64,000 bases of DNA from Drosophila persimilis. Taxonomy: Eukaryota; Arthropoda; Insecta; Diptera; Drosophilidae. The stretch spans positions 124,001 through 188,000 of the forward strand of contig NW_020825706.1 of assembly GCF_003286085.1 (NCBI RefSeq), given 5' to 3'. The position numbers were made by a program, and so were the translations under genes. How positions within the stretch are numbered: position 1 is the first letter of the stretch; each line of letters starts with the position of its first letter. Shown in pieces: positions 1 to 14,187 of the stretch. The notes beneath the pieces are model-generated. The model was not told the DNA's origin. It made no database searches and was given only the letters and a program-made list of their open reading frames with translations.

Positions 1-674
1 ACTTGCTGAAATTTCTAGCCAAAAAGTTGGCTCCTTGATTCCCACACAAAAATTGCGAGCACTTTTTCATGATTTATATACTCTCGGAACATTTGCACTG
101 CTCAGCATTTTCCTCCACCTCTCCTCTGGCAATTATTTGGAAGCCAGTGTGTACCCACATACATACGAGTATATGTACGAGGATGGACATACTTTCCTAA
201 GCGATTTCTCAATTTGCATATGTTTCCAGCAGTGGAGGAGCGAGTCCTTGAGGGACCCTCTTGAGTTCTGGCCTGGCCTGCCCTGTCCTGGCAGTCAATT
301 TGTTAAATAAATTGAATTATGTTACAGTTTTTGGCAGTTTTTTGGTCGTATCGTTTCGGCCTCGAGTTGACCTTTTTTGTGGGGTCGTAGGCGTCTGGCT
401 GCTGCTAATAAAATTATTCCCACATATGCGACAACTTTGATGGCCAGAAATCCGTTGCCATTTGGAGACGTGACAACGATATCTCCTGGGCTATCGTATC
501 CCCCGGGCATATTGGACATTGGACAGCCAGTTAGGATCTAATTAAAAAGTTTCGGCCATGGAGAATGAAGAACTCCCGGAGTGGCTATCGGTTGAGAGCT
601 TTTTTAGCGGTGGTTTTTGTTGAGAGACAACTTTTTGTAGAGTGTTGCCAAATTCAATGAAAGTCAATTCAAAT

Positions 675-1140
675 TTTATTGATTTCTTTCTTTGGGGAAA
701 AAAAAACTATTCACATGTGCTAGCAAAAACATATGTTAGGACTTTTTGGGGGATTTTTATGTAGCAGAACCACCATATAACCAGATGGGACTGAAGAAAA
801 GTGGTAACCTGTTTGGTTACATCCAGAAAGCAGTTGAAAGCAGAAAGTTGAAAAACATATAGAAATGAATGTTAACCTGGGTGAATGGCTAAATAAACCG
901 ATACAAAAATGCATGTATGTCAGTGATGTAATTTATATTTTACAAATTTCTTTCCTTAGACCAAAAAAACCATTCACATGTAATCGCAAAAACATATTTA
1001 AATACTTTTTAGGGGAGTTTCATATAGCAAAAACCCAATAGAAACACATGACATTAAAGGAAAGTAAAAACGTGTGAAAACACCGATAGAAATTAATGTT
1101 AATTTGTGTGAATGGCAAAATAAACCAATACAAACATTTT
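675..1140. repeat. Old two-copy tandem duplication (about 230 to 262 bp)
   Basis: TTCACATG at 711 recurs at 973 followed by very similar sequence, and GTGAATGG at 881 recurs at 1108 before AAATAAACC. The offset falls from 262 to 227, so copy 2 has lost about 35 bases inside. The copies have diverged clearly, so the duplication is not recent. Confidence 0.75.
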
Positions 1141-2750
1141 TGGGTACAAACAACGTACCAAAGATCACCTACCGCGACGTTTAGTGGCGAATGGTAAAAT
1201 ACACCGAGAGTAAAAAATCGTCGGTGAAAACCCTATCGTGCTATAGCCGCCCCAACGCTCAGAGGATAAATTTCAGCAGAAAAGAATTAAAAAGTAAAAC
1301 CAAAGCCAAAATAAATATCTCTTTCCTTCCGTTTGCATAGCCGGAAAAAAAATCACCGTGGAAATGAGAAATTATGGCAATGTGTGAATGCCACATAGTC
1401 CCCTCTGGGGGGCACGCATACCCGGGCATAATTAATAATGAGAGCGAACGGAGAGCGGAAGCGGAAATCCAATTACCATTTTTTTTCTTTTTTTTGTGGA
1501 AAAGCAAGAAAAGTTTATGTGAATTTTTTAAGCAAAATATAAGAGAAATTAACTCCATTTCGAGGGACATGTGGCATGCGTAATATGTGCGTGGATTTTA
1601 GTGCCACATCGTAAAATCCATAGCCTTTTAGGGGTTAAGGAGTCTAGAGAGAGGCAGAGAGGCAGAGAGGGAGAGGGAGATAAAAGCCAATTGACAAACT
1701 TCGGTCCTGGTTGCTCTTCGTCGTCTATTTTTTATGACTCTCTTCAGGACGCTATTAACGCGCGCTCATGGGCCTCGTCCCCGTCCTGCCAGTCCTGCGG
1801 CCTCCTAATTAGATTTGAGGCTGTACGGGTACGGGTCCTGTGGATGTCCTGTGGGAAGTGGCACCGCTTTTTTTTCGGGGGCAGCCAATTGGCGACCATA
1901 AAACGTAAGCGCAATAAACCCCTACTTTCTTTTCGGTTGGAAAGCATTGCTAATGGAAATTAATGTTGGGGAAAAAGGGCAAGAACCGAGGACTGTCAGA
2001 AAGGCGAGTCAAAGGACTGTCATTGGTAGTTAAATAGGGATAAAGTACTAGACCAGGACCAGGATGGCACTGCCATGGCAGTCCTTGGCGATTGCTGGGC
2101 ACATATTCGTAAGTTACTTAATTAAGTTCCAGGTAAAGTTATGGGCCAACAAGTGATGTTAGGAGAAGGCCAAGAAAAGAGAGAGAGAGAGAGAGAGAGA
2201 GACAAGCTTAGCCCTTAAAGAGGTTATAGTAGTCGGCATCAAAGTTGGTTCCTTTTGGCTTAATTAAAGCATTTATGAAGGGGCAAAAGTTCACTTTGGC
2301 CAAGAGCTGCTTCAATCGTTTGGCAAAGTTGTTGGCCAAGGAAATTCAGTTGCTTGGAAGGGATTTGTAAGCCCTAATTAAGAGAGAGAAAAAGGGAAAA
2401 AGAAGTACTTGTAGTTATTGCAAAAGTTTAATGCTTTTAGTCTTAAAAGGAGGATGGAAAATCGAATAGATTTCCCATAGAATTACACAGGAAATTCCCC
2501 CAGAATATCTTTCAAATCTTCCATAAGTTTATCTTCCTTTCAGTCTCAAAATTATATCCCAACTTTAATCGACATTCCCTTGAGACAACAACAGAAGTGG
2601 TTCGTGGTTTTCCTACTCCTTTTTTTTTTGGAGAGCCACTCATACCCCAAACCGAAAGCTAGCCGCAGAATTCCCCCACTGATATATTTACCTTTCATCG
2701 AATGCACCATAAAATCCAACAGAGTTTTCCAGAAGAGGAAAAACAAACAC

Positions 2751-2786
2751 CAGAGCAGAGCAGAGCAGAGCAGAGCAGAGCAGAGC
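2751..2786. repeat. CAGAG pentanucleotide microsatellite
   Basis: About seven uninterrupted CAGAG units. No gene covers it. Confidence 0.9.
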
Positions 2787-4109
2787 GGGGCAGGGGCTGA
2801 CACGGTCCATGGGGCAGAGCAGAGACCGTTGTGTCTGTGTGAAAACTGCTGCTGAAAAGCGACTTTCAATTAATATACGAGTATGCGAGTGTACGGGAAT
2901 TGAGAGAGAGAGAGAGAGTGAGAGAGAAAGAGGCGTTTAAAATTCGCCAACAGTCGGCGGCGCCCCTTTAACAGGCAATAACGACCGGGGAGCCAAAAGC
3001 CACAGGCCAAACACGCACATGTCCTGTAAAGTCCCCCTGCCCGGTGCCCGGTGCCCGGCCTGTGTTCTGTCCTCCTGTTCGCACCATTTTGTATGTATTT
3101 TTTTACAAAAAATACTTTCAGAGGAACACGCACTTGTCCTTGTCCCTGCCACCCCCCAGGGACTCGTAAATTGTGCATTTTCTTCATTGTTGCTAATTTA
3201 TATGACACGCCAGAGAGAGAGAAAGAGAGAGAGAGAGCGGGGAGAAAGTGCAGACAGGGCGAGGGATCATCGCCGGATAAGGCGCTAATCCAAAGCAAAT
3301 AATGTGCTCTGCCAAAAATTGCATGTTTCATGGCCCCCCAGAAGGGCTGCAGAGCTAGAGCTGGAGAAAAGCTAGAGAATTGAGAGCGAAAAAGAAAAAG
3401 CAACCCAACAAAAAAAAAACGAGGAATGGGAGAAGTAAACCGAAAGCACGTAACTTTTGGTTAACCAAATGGAATATGACGGTGCTCCGGACCCTCCACC
3501 CCCATCTCAGAGGAGAGAGAGAGAAGGAGGGAGGACGAGTGAAAGGGAGACCTGCTCCCCAGGCGCAATTCCACCCACCGATTGGCCTGTTGTGTTGGTT
3601 CAAATTACCTGAAAGTCCTTTTGGGCTTTTGAGTTGTTACACACACAGACAGAATGCTGCAGGGCCACTAAGGGCGGAAGGATAGAAGGGTGGATGGGTG
3701 GAAGGGTGGACTACTGCAATTTGCTGATTCTTGGATTTGGGAATCTCTAGGAATATGATATGCACATGCATATACGGGTATTAAGTGGCATAAGAGAGGG
3801 CTTAGCGGAACAGAACAGAAAGGAACCGAACGGAACCCTTGGCTGATGGCAGAGGAAGAACATTTTGTAACAACAGGAAGCAGAGATTAAGGGAGATTTC
3901 CTTCTTGGCTGTTGGCGGGGAAAAGGCAGGGAAAACTATTATTATTATGGGTGGCAGAGGTTCTGTGACCCATTTTTGGCTCCCTAATCGATGTTTTTAT
4001 TGGCTCCAAATATGTTTCTCAGGGGGAAAAAGCATGGAAATCTTTTAGGGACTAAGAAGGACATTCGGGGGGTAGAAGTATCTCCAAGAGAAGTCTTTCG
4101 TTGAAAATT

Positions 4110-4640
4110 CAAGAGATAAATGTTTAAAAAAATTGAAATTTAATGCATACAAAATAATTAAATAATAATGCAGATAAACAAATATAGAAATGTTGTATAA
4201 AATAATATAAAAGAAATATAATAATTAAATATTAATATATAAAAAAAATATAAAAATATTGTATAAAATAATATTAAATAAATATAATAATAATGAAATA
4301 TTCATATGTATATACAAAAAGTATACAAATATTGCATAAAATAATATAAAAGAAATATAATAATAATTAAAAAAACAAAAAAAATAATGTATATAAAAAA
4401 ATTCACAAATATTGTACAAAATAATATTAAATAATAATAATTAAATATTAATATATATTATATATATGTATAATATAATATAATATAATATTAATAAAAA
4501 CTAAATAATAATATATACAAAAGAATATACAAATATTGTATAAAATAAACATAATAGAAACTAAAATAAAACTACAAAAATAGGTAATAATTAAGCATGC
4601 TTTAATTTCGGTATAAATTAAGTATTAATTTCATATTTAA
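4110..4640. repeat. AT-rich decayed tandem repeat
   Basis: About 530 bp that is almost entirely A and T. The core ATATTGTATAAAATAATA recurs with small changes near 4190, 4255, 4327, 4404 and 4530. The spacing is mostly 65 to 80 bp, with a longer last step. The units are interrupted by AAT microsatellite growth. A CT run follows at about 4,711 to 4,740. Confidence 0.7.
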
Positions 4641-4707
4641 TTTAACATTTAAATGCCCTTAAAACTTCTTTGTCTATACCCCCAATGTTTCACCTTGATA
4701 GTGTGTA

Positions 4708-4743
<36 letters not shown>

Positions 4744-7700
4744 CCCATTCCTCTAACCACAATTACTTTCCCTAATCACAGTTACAATTCTTAAACCACA
4801 GAAACGCCGAGGAGCCAACAGCCAACAGGCAACAGCCACGTACTCGTACGAGAGCAGAGCATGAACCTAATTACCAAGTTTCCAAATCTAATAACTTTAT
4901 GGCTCTCTGTCTGTCTGTGGCTTTCGCTGGCAAGTTGCTGCCTTCCACTCGGACACAATCCGCTTAAGTCTGCAGTGAAATTTGTGTGTGAATTAAGAGA
5001 TTTTTATCCTCCCTCCCTCCCCCCGCACCACACATGTGCCATGGAAAAAGATGAAAACTCATTTGGACATTACATCGGCCAGGGGATCTGCCGTTTTCCC
5101 TCCTAATCCTAGACCAAAAAACTTTGTTGCATTATTTCAAGACAAGTTTTGAAATAAAAATGAGGCAAAAAATTGTGATGGAGGGATATGTGAACAGAGA
5201 AGGGAGGACGGGATGTAGAGGAAGGACTGCTGGCTGCAGGCTGCTGGCTGGCTGCTGTGCCACATTGTATGAGGTGCTGGATGGTTACTATTTTTGCATG
5301 GCAGCCCAAAAGTTGAAAGAATATTTAGTGTCTGGCCATAAACTGAACAATTTGCTGTCAAATTATGCCTTTGAAAGGCACGGCACGAGTTTCAGCAGAG
5401 AGCGGGCTCTATGGTGGGTTGTTCATTGTCGTAAAAAGCACATGAAACTGTGGGGCAACACTTGAGGCAAGCACAGAGAGAGGGGCAGCCGAAAGTATAT
5501 GCAACATTTTTGGACATTTTTATGGTAGCAACGGAAATGAGACGACGAGGACTGGACGGGGAGGCAGCAGGCACTCTTTCAAGCTATTTATTGAACAACA
5601 AAGGGGGGTGGAGAGTGGGAGGGGGGAGGGGGATGCACTTAACATGTGTGAAAAATGCGTTCAAGGCAAAAAACCGAAGGAGCCCCAGGTATAAGGTCCG
5701 TTTAGTTTTCCACAATCTCTCCATGTATGTGTGTGCGTGTGCGTGTGTGTGTGTGTGTGCCTCTGTTTTCCATTTTCCCGCATTCTGTTTTTCCGCTTCG
5801 TTGTGGCGTTTCGCCTGGCAAATTGCCATACAGTAAAAAAAAAACGAAACAGAAACCGTTTTCAAGCCCCACAAAATATGCAACATACAAAATTTGTGCA
5901 TGCCATGGCTGTGCGCCAGTGTGTGTGTGTGGCATGCCCCACAAAACCATGTTAAAATGTGGCGCATTGCATTTTCTTCCACAGCTCTCGGATTTTTTGG
6001 TTTTGAATTAAACAACGCACGTATTTCACACCTTGCCACCCCCCCGCCAAGAACTTTAGGGGGGTGGTGGGGCGGTGAGGCCTGGAAATGGAAACCTTGA
6101 GGCTAAACCAAACGCGTTTACCCATATGACTGACGACTGACGACCGACGACTGACTGAATGAACCTAACCGACTGAAGTGGATTGGATGGCTGAATGCCT
6201 CGCTGGTTCCTGGCTCCTGGCTCCTGGCTCCGGGCTCCCGGCTCCTGCCTCCTGAAGGGAAATGAGTGATAATTGTGTGATGCACATGAGACGAGTGTTT
6301 GGCTTGCACAGGTGCACACGGAAAACTGCAATAATTTCCTCATGCGAGAAAGCAATTTAAATTCCATTTTGCTAGAGTTCCCACATTTCCACATCCTGCC
6401 CTCAGGAGGGGGGGGCTGCCCAAATTTAATTTGATTTTAATGGCAATTATATTTCGAGATGCTAGAAACTGTGGGATGTCCGGTTAGGTGGTTTATGGCT
6501 GAAACAGTGCTGGAAAACAAGGCAAAAACTGGAACTATTTGGAGCTGTAATACATTTCTTTTCAGAGTACTTTCCCAAGGCACAGCATTTGTTTGAACCA
6601 ACCGATCGCACTCGGAACAGCCAGATACGACATGTTTGATGGCGAAGCAGAGGTTCGATCATGTTCCATGCCAGCCAGGCCCTTCTGAAGGCAGACACAC
6701 GCCCATGCATGTGTGAAAGATACTTTCCAGTGGCGCTCGAACCAGTGCTACCCCTTCGATCGTACCATGTTACAAAAAAACCCCAAATTAATGATCAAAC
6801 CCCGGGCAATACCTTACTTCTTATGGAGGTTATATTTCCTATAGAATCTTAGATCAGATACTGCAAATGGAACACTAAATCGATCTTCCAATGGGCATAG
6901 TAACGATGTGTCAATCCAAGGCCCCTTCCCTAACCAATTGCCTATTTTCCCTGGCTCTATTTCCCCTTGTCTCCAGGCAATCCTTTTAGACACACAAGCA
7001 GCATGTTGACTGCTTGTGTCGCCTTTCATTTGTAGTCTTGTGTCCCCCCACTTTTCCTGCCAGTCACGCACAACTTTCACTGATTGTTTAGACTGCCAAC
7101 GCGCAACGCGTCGCCTCACCTAAGTATGCAACAAATTGTTGTTGCAGCTGGTGCACCCCCAAACCCTCTCTGTGCTCTGTTTTTTTTTTTGGCACTTGAC
7201 TTGTCGTTGGGGGGCCCCTGCTCTGTCACCTTCTGCTTAACTTGCTTTAGTTTCCACAAAACTGGGGCTGCCATGAGTGCACTGTTAGGGGTTAAGGGGT
7301 TAAGGGGTGAAGGGTTCACCTGGTAAGCCGTTAACGTGACGCGTCGCCGAGTGTTGACAGTGTTTTAAGTGCTTGTTCGGAAGGAGGAAGCCTCGTGGCT
7401 TCCCCCGACTTTTCGCTTCATTAAGTTCCGCATTTTCATTGCGGTTTTTGGCCCCACATGCAGATATTCCATCCCCCTTTTGACTTTAGTATTTGGGCCT
7501 GTCTTCTGCTTTTTATTTTTCTATATTTTTTGGGGGATTGGGTCCTCAGTTTTTGGCATTTTTCTGTGGCCTTGCTTCCACTGCTTTGGCTTTTCCTTGC
7601 CCCACCACTGTTTTCCTCCAGCTTTTCCACTCTTCTGCCTCTTGTGTGTCTGCGTGCCTCCGTGGCTGTGTTTATTTAAGACAACATAAATTTCCATCTT

Positions 7701-7844
7701 GATCCGTTGCGGCAAAACTTTCCTCATCATTCACATTCGCTTATTTTGCTCAGTGAACACTAGAGCCACTCTTTTGCCATACTTATTTCCGGCTTTCCCC
7801 ATTTCCACACTGGGGGCTGTGGCTCTGCATTGTTCCCTCGTTTT

Positions 7845-8110
7845 CAGCACAGCTTTTCATGCACTCCTCAGTCACTGCTTTTCGTACGCTCCAGACACTG
7901 CTTTTCCCACTCCTCAGCCACTGCTTTTCCTACTCTCGAGCCACTGCTTTTGCTACTCCTCAGCCACTGCTTTTGCTACTCCTCAGCCACTGCTTTTCCT
8001 ACTCCTCAGCCACTGCTTTTCCTACTCCTCAGCCACTGCTTTTGCTACTCCTCAGCCACTGCTTTTCCTACTCTTAAACCTCCGTTCTTCCCACTCTCCA
8101 AGCCCCCGCT
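7845..8110. repeat. 23-bp minisatellite
   Basis: The core CAGCCACTGCTTTT repeats with a strict 23-bp step: CCACTG or close variants start at 7872, 7895, 7918, 7941, 7964, 7987, 8010, 8033 and 8056. Units alternate between TTTTCC and TTTTGC variants, and degenerate units flank the block. Because 23 is not a multiple of three, all three forward frames stay open through it. The proteins predicted across it are therefore artefacts of the repeat. Confidence 0.9.
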
Positions 8111-8294
8111 TTTCCACTGATTTACTCCCTCGTTTTCAAATAGATTTTTCCGGTATTTGAATTTTTTTATTATTTTAGGAAATTATACGAGGCCCCACCC
8201 CTCCCGTGACTCTCTTCCATGTCTAGACGAAGAGCAGGGAAGCGCCCAAAAAATGGCAAAAACTTTGCCGCGGTATTAGTTCATTATTTCGCTA

Positions 8295-8332
8295 TGTGTG
8301 TGTGTGTGTGTGTGTGTTTGTGTGTGTGTGTG
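8295..8332. repeat. GT dinucleotide microsatellite
   Basis: A (GT)n run with one TT interruption. Similar GT or CA runs occur near 5,730, 14,630, 24,475, 25,620, 58,705, 59,425, 62,535 and 63,385. Confidence 0.9.
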
Positions 8333-11300
8333 GGTGCTTCCTAATTTCCGTTATCGCCTTGGGGCCAGTCAAATTTGCTTCTCGCTTTTTTCGGGTGTAT
8401 TTTATTTCAACATAAATCTGAAAAAGCTTTTCCTTTTGTTTCCCTTCCGATATCTGATTTCTGCCCTCAAGGGTCGTAGCTGTTTAAATTTATGCCCCAA
8501 AAGAGGATGTGTATGGGTCTGTGTGTAGGTGAGGGCTATATTTTAATTAGTTTTTGCTCAAAAAAAAAAATAATGACCTTTTGGCTTTATCTATAAATTT
8601 TGATTGGAGGCGAAGCCAGAGAGCAGCCACCACCCACTGAAAAGCAAATTGAAACCTCAACACCCGTGCCACCCGATCCACCCCTCCGCCAAACAAATTT
8701 GTATTTTCCTTTATTGGAAAAACTACCACCCCGCCCCCTCCTCCCCCCGCTTAGACCAAGCGGCAGCTCAACAAATTTTGATTAATGCGTTTCAATAATA
8801 ATTTTTTGCCATTTTACCCTCGATGGGTGGGAGGGGGTGTGGAATAGAGAATCCCCGTGAATTCGTTTCACATTTGCAACATTTGCACTCTAATGGTTTC
8901 ATTTCGTTGTGCCACGGGGCACGTGGAATGAATTGCAATATGCCACCCCCGTTTTGTGGCAGGCGCAACGCTCGTCGAATAATTTGTTATGGAGTTACTT
9001 GCGATTTTCTAGCCGGGTTCGAAAAGTTTTTCAATCATTGCAGATTGAATCCGAACCGAGCGAAAAATGCACATGAAACAATCCAGAGGGGGAGGGGGCT
9101 GTTAAAGAAGAAACTATAAAGCACTTGAAGGGATACAACCCCCCACTCTCTCTCGCTCTCCCTCCCTCCCCCTCTCAACATTAATTGTTTTCCCTGGCAG
9201 TCTTTTGTTTAAAAACTTTTTTAGCTTCTTCCAACAATTACATTGTTCCTCCTCCCCCTGCCCCTGCTCCTGCCCCTTCCCCTCCTCTTGCATAAGTTTT
9301 AAGTAATTTAACTTCTGACGAGCTTTTCCTCTCCCTCCTCCCTTGCCCCTCAAAAAAGATTTTATGCAAATTTTCGCTTTAGAATTCGCTTTTTTAAGCG
9401 TTTTCGAATTGTTCTGGCTGCCAAAAATTTCCCCAAAGCCCACTCAAGTGTAAATTGATTTTTCTGTAAAAATATAATTTAAATTATGGAAAAAAAAAAT
9501 CCTATTCCACTTTTTATCTGGGAAAAACTTATACAAGTTCTCTTTCAGTTCTCTTTGACTGCCAGAAACCCCATTAGTATTTCCATAAAATATCCTAGAA
9601 ATAAAAGCAGCAGCCATACACATAGAGAATTCTATGGAGAGGAAAAAAAAGTCGGCCACTCAGACGACGATGACTCGTAAAGTGGCAAAGGACCTCCACC
9701 GCCCACACTTGTGCTTTATGGGGTAACCCTTGCCCACCCACACCCACACATCCTGTATTTATGATTATTGTTATTGTACTACAGGTACGATATATATATA
9801 TATATACATATGTGTATGTGTATATCCTGCATGCATGACGCCATCTTGCGTGCACCTGATGTTGTTTTTCCGGCTGTCGGAGTCAATTTGTGTCAGCCAT
9901 AAAAATAGTCGGAGAGGCAGAGGCAGCGGCGGAGGCAAGGAGAATCGTGTTGGATTAGTCGTTGGGGGAGTTTTGCAGGCGGAATGCATTTATTTTAAGT
10001 TCAATCAAAGACCGGCAACAGGACGCTGCCAGGGAACGCATTTATTTGCTAAAATTCCTCGCCATCTGGTATTTGTGAGGGAGCTATTTTTCTGCCAAAG
10101 ATTTCCAAGTATTTATTTCCGTGGTGCTCTTCCAGCTGGCTTTCTTCTACTTTTCAGCAGCTTTTCTTCCACACCTCTCCAGGGCATTGGAATTCCTCTG
10201 ACATTGAGGTGCAATGAAAGCAGTCTAGGTCCTGCCCCGCCCCGCCCCGCCCGCCCTGAAGTATGCAGCATGTCGTGAATGCCTCTCCTCATGTGGCATC
10301 TACAGAATGTGTCTTCAATGCATTCGTTTTTGGGAGTATGCCTTTAATGAGACAGAGAGGCAGAGAGAGGGAGAATGGAAACCAATTACCCTGGCACCAA
10401 AAAAACAATAGAGATACAGAGTGGAAAAGTGGAGAGAGGAAAACCTAATTTCAATCAATTTGTGCCCCTAACAAGCGACAGATTGCCAACCTAACGAATC
10501 AATTTGATTTCCCAAAGAGGAAAAAGACAAAAGAAAAGCGTCGACAAACGGCAGCAAATTTCGCATTTCATTACAAAACTAAAGGCAGTCGCCGTCGCCG
10601 TCGCAGTCGCAGAGATGTGGGAAATTTGGCAAACAGATGCGGGCTTAAAGGGTTTAAGGGGGTGTAAGGGGCAGAGCTTTCACACAGCTTGCACTCAATC
10701 GATTTGTTGCAGTTGCAAGGAGCCTGGAGGGAGTGATGAGAGTTGGAGGCATCGTTCGATGCAGCAGTAGCGGGAGCCGAAGGAACAGAAGTGGCATCAT
10801 TACTCAAGCAAATGGGGTCATCACCAGCAACCCAGAGTCGGTCGAAGGGTCGGGCCAGGAGTTCCGACTACCGACTACCGACTGCCGAAACAGGCCAGAC
10901 AACAAGTGCAATCAATTTTCGGGGTAAAAGGCAATGCGAATGCATTTCCTCACTCATTCATCCTCAATCGCCCAATGGCCGTGCCCCATGGCCTGATGCT
11001 GGCAATTGAAATGCAAAAATATTTGGAAATTCCATTGGATCCACAGCCACTGGCCGGTCGAGGCGCGGGGGGGGCGGGGCAGGGAGGAGTCGAGTGGATG
11101 CGGTGGAAGTGCAACATTCTTGCAGCTAATGAGCATATCCTGTGGCGCCCCTCCCCCTCTCCCCCCGTAATTATAATGCACTCCCTTTAAATGCTCATCG
11201 ATTGGAAGGAAGATATCTTCATGATTGACAGATTCCCATGAAAGCCAGGCCTCTCCCCGACCAGCAGTGGTTTGTGGGATTGATCGGAGTGGACTGCAGT

Positions 11301-12529
11301 TCCATAACCCTTTATCCAATATTCTTTCTTTCAAACGCAAACATTACTGACAATTTCCACTCGCTTTTACCGACATTTTCCAGTCCCCAAACCAAAAAAG
11401 AAAACCGACTGACAGTCCAAAAGCCAATAAATTCCGTTTGCTGTGACTGTGTGTCCTGTGTGCTCCTCTGTGTGCACCTCTGTGTGTCTTGGATGTTTGC
11501 TAAAGGACGACGGTGGTCCATGCAGGTGCAGCAGGACCCCTGGACTGCAGGACTGCAAGACTGGGAAATGGCCAAGGCGGCCTTTTATTTTGTTGGCTCT
11601 CTCTCGCTATGCAAATGGAGCTCCAGTTTATTCCTCGCTGATTTTTCCACAAAATAAAGAATTGGCTTTATAAATGGCAGGTTTTTTCTCCCAGCAGCAA
11701 GTGATTCATCAAATGCTGCACTTCCCCGAGAGAGAGAGCGAGAGAGACTTACTGTCGTTTTGTTTGCTGGGAAAATATTCCCCATTAAACCCATTTGGGC
11801 ATCAAATCTCGACCACTTTCGGCGTGCATTTGCGATGGGTTGGGATGGTTGGGAAATTATCAATTCATTTGGAATATTAATTGTTGTAAAAAACCATCAT
11901 TTAAATGGCCAATACGTGTACTCGTCGACATTTGTCGGTATTGTTATTACTGCACTTGAATTCGAACATTAAATGCGCGAGGAGTTACATTTCATACGTG
12001 AAGCAATTGAATGGCCATCAATTAATATGAAAGCACACAACACATTTGTTCCTGTCCGGCCCTGTCCGTGCCTGTCCTCCTGTCCGTGCCTGTCGTTTGG
12101 TTCTCTGTTCTCCTGCTGTCAATGCCATTTATATTTCCCAGCCACACGGCCCGCCTGCCACACGCTTTGCTGCATAATTTAATATCAAATTACTCCAATG
12201 AGGGGAGGTTGGTTTTTTTTTTCAATTAATTTTCAACAATAAAGTACTGAAGGGGGGGGGGGGGGGAGTGAAAATTACATTTACCGCATTCATTTAAAAG
12301 AATTTTCACATCAACAAATGAGTCGTTAATCAGTGGACGGGAATGGCGGCAAATCAATAAAAATAATAAATGCGGCAGCAACAAAACTATATTTATTTCA
12401 CCTATGCAGTGGCTTGCAAACTGTGAAGAAAGGCGCTTATGATAAAACTGTGGAACAAGCAGAAGCAGAGCCTCGAAGCTGAATTTCGGACTACTTTATG
12501 GTCAGTAGTTGCTTCCCAACTGTAGGGCG

Positions 12530-12930
12530 AGCAGTCTCTGTAGAACTGTAATAAAATTAAAAGTTCATCAACAGAAATTATATGCCTTACACATATGTAC
12601 ACTCGATGTAAAACTGTGCTCAACCAGTCGCTCTAAAACTGTACTATGTTTCAGCGGATATAAAACTGTGTACCCATTCGGTTATTCTAAACCTTTACTA
12701 AATTCTGTGAATGTAAAACTGCGACCAATCAGCTGTTCTAAAACTTTAATAAGTCCAGCTAATGTAAAACTGTAACCAACCAGTTTCCCTAAAACTGTAT
12801 TCAGTTCAGTTTGGTGGTGGCTAAAAGTGATGCTCGAACTGTAAATAGCCCAGTGGATGTAAAACTGTAAGCCCGGCTATTTCTAGACAACTGTAAACGT
12901 TGGGCAAGCAGTTACTATAACAGTGCAGTG
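12530..12930. repeat. Decayed tandem repeat with a TAAAACTGT half-unit
   Basis: The phrase TGTAAAACTG followed about 26 bases later by TCTAAAACT recurs at least five times with a period of about 52 bp (for example from 12,607, 12,660, 12,711 and 12,762, then weaker). The alternation of ATGTAAAACTG and TCTAAAACTT half-units suggests an older 26-bp repeat that doubled. No open reading frame is conserved across units. Confidence 0.7.
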
Positions 12931-14187
12931 CAGACAGTCCCTGTCCAACTGCAAGTCAAATGACACCCAAATCTGAATAAATTCTTATTGAAATCCGAAA
13001 CTATCCCATCATCATCCAGCATATCTTCCATCTCTATCCGCAACATCTCCATTAGGAGGGATATTTGCAAGGTCCAGAGGACACGCTTGTTTGTTTTTTT
13101 TTTTGTTTGTCGGACTCCTTTGGGGTATGTCCTAAGTGCAGCCAGGCACTCTTAAACTTCGCCGGCTTTGGTCTAGCAGCAGCAGCAGCAGCAACCCTCG
13201 TAAGATGAAGATTTGCCAAAAGAGATATGTATTGCTCCCCCAATTGCTATAAAAACAGAGGGAGAGTACTCGTGCCGAGTGGGTCTCGGCTCTCGAAAAG
13301 GTCACAAATTTACAACAGCTGATCCTCTGGGTTTATTATTGAATTTTCTCTGCTGTGTGTGATGTGTGCCACCCCCTCGGGGGACAGTTTTTGCAGAGGG
13401 TTGTGGGCCTTTTACCTGATTGGAAGGAAGGCCAGAAAAAGGACGACAGACGGACCGACCGACCGCCCCACAGGCGCACAGTCATGGTCGATGGTCGTCG
13501 TCTCAATCTTTTGCTCTTCCATGGAAACAATTATGTATTTTGGGTGTCTAAGAGATTTCCATTTCCTGCTTCGCTGAGGGTAGGATTTTTACCCCTGAGG
13601 CTGCACCTTTGCGGAAAGGAAAGAATGGAAAGGAAAGCAGGGGGAAAACAGTTTTGTTTATCCTGCCATAAAAGTAGCCCCCGGGTTGCGGCCACATGAT
13701 GGAAGTTTAGCGTATGGCTGGAAAATGTTTAACCAAATGAAAAATACCAAGGAAACGACCGAGCAAGAACGAATCCATAAATATGCAATGCAAAGTGCGT
13801 GGGCCCTGCCCTCGAATGGGCATAACTTTTGGTCGCTCCCTCAACTGTTGTTTGGCACAAATTGTCGCCATTTTCTATAAATATTTTAACAAAAGCCGAG
13901 CAGAGCGAAAACTTAAAAAACAAAAACCAAGAAAAAAACCAGGAAAACATTTTCATTTTTATGGCATCGTTGCTCTGACGAGGGGAAACGGAAACAAAGG
14001 GCAAAACAACACACCGGAACGGCATCCAATATACATATGCAAATGGTGAGGTGACACTGGTTGGGTGAGGGGTGAAGGGACTCCCGCAGAGTAGTTTCTC
14101 TGGGGATCAGAAGTGGAAGTACTTTGGAATATGCTAATGCAAAAGGGGATTATTCTCTCGAGTAAACTGATGGATGTCCCAAATAAT

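Noticed and set aside
2870..3403. A 177-codon minus-strand open frame
   Set aside because: It crosses GA and CT runs, shows no domain or splice support, and lies in the Fur1 intron.
5584..6039. A 151-codon minus-strand frame with His/Thr runs
   Set aside because: The His/Thr run is a GT microsatellite read in reverse, and the rest has no domain or splice support.
7699..8160. Three overlapping plus-strand frames of up to 153 codons
   Set aside because: They exist because a 23-bp minisatellite stays open in every frame.
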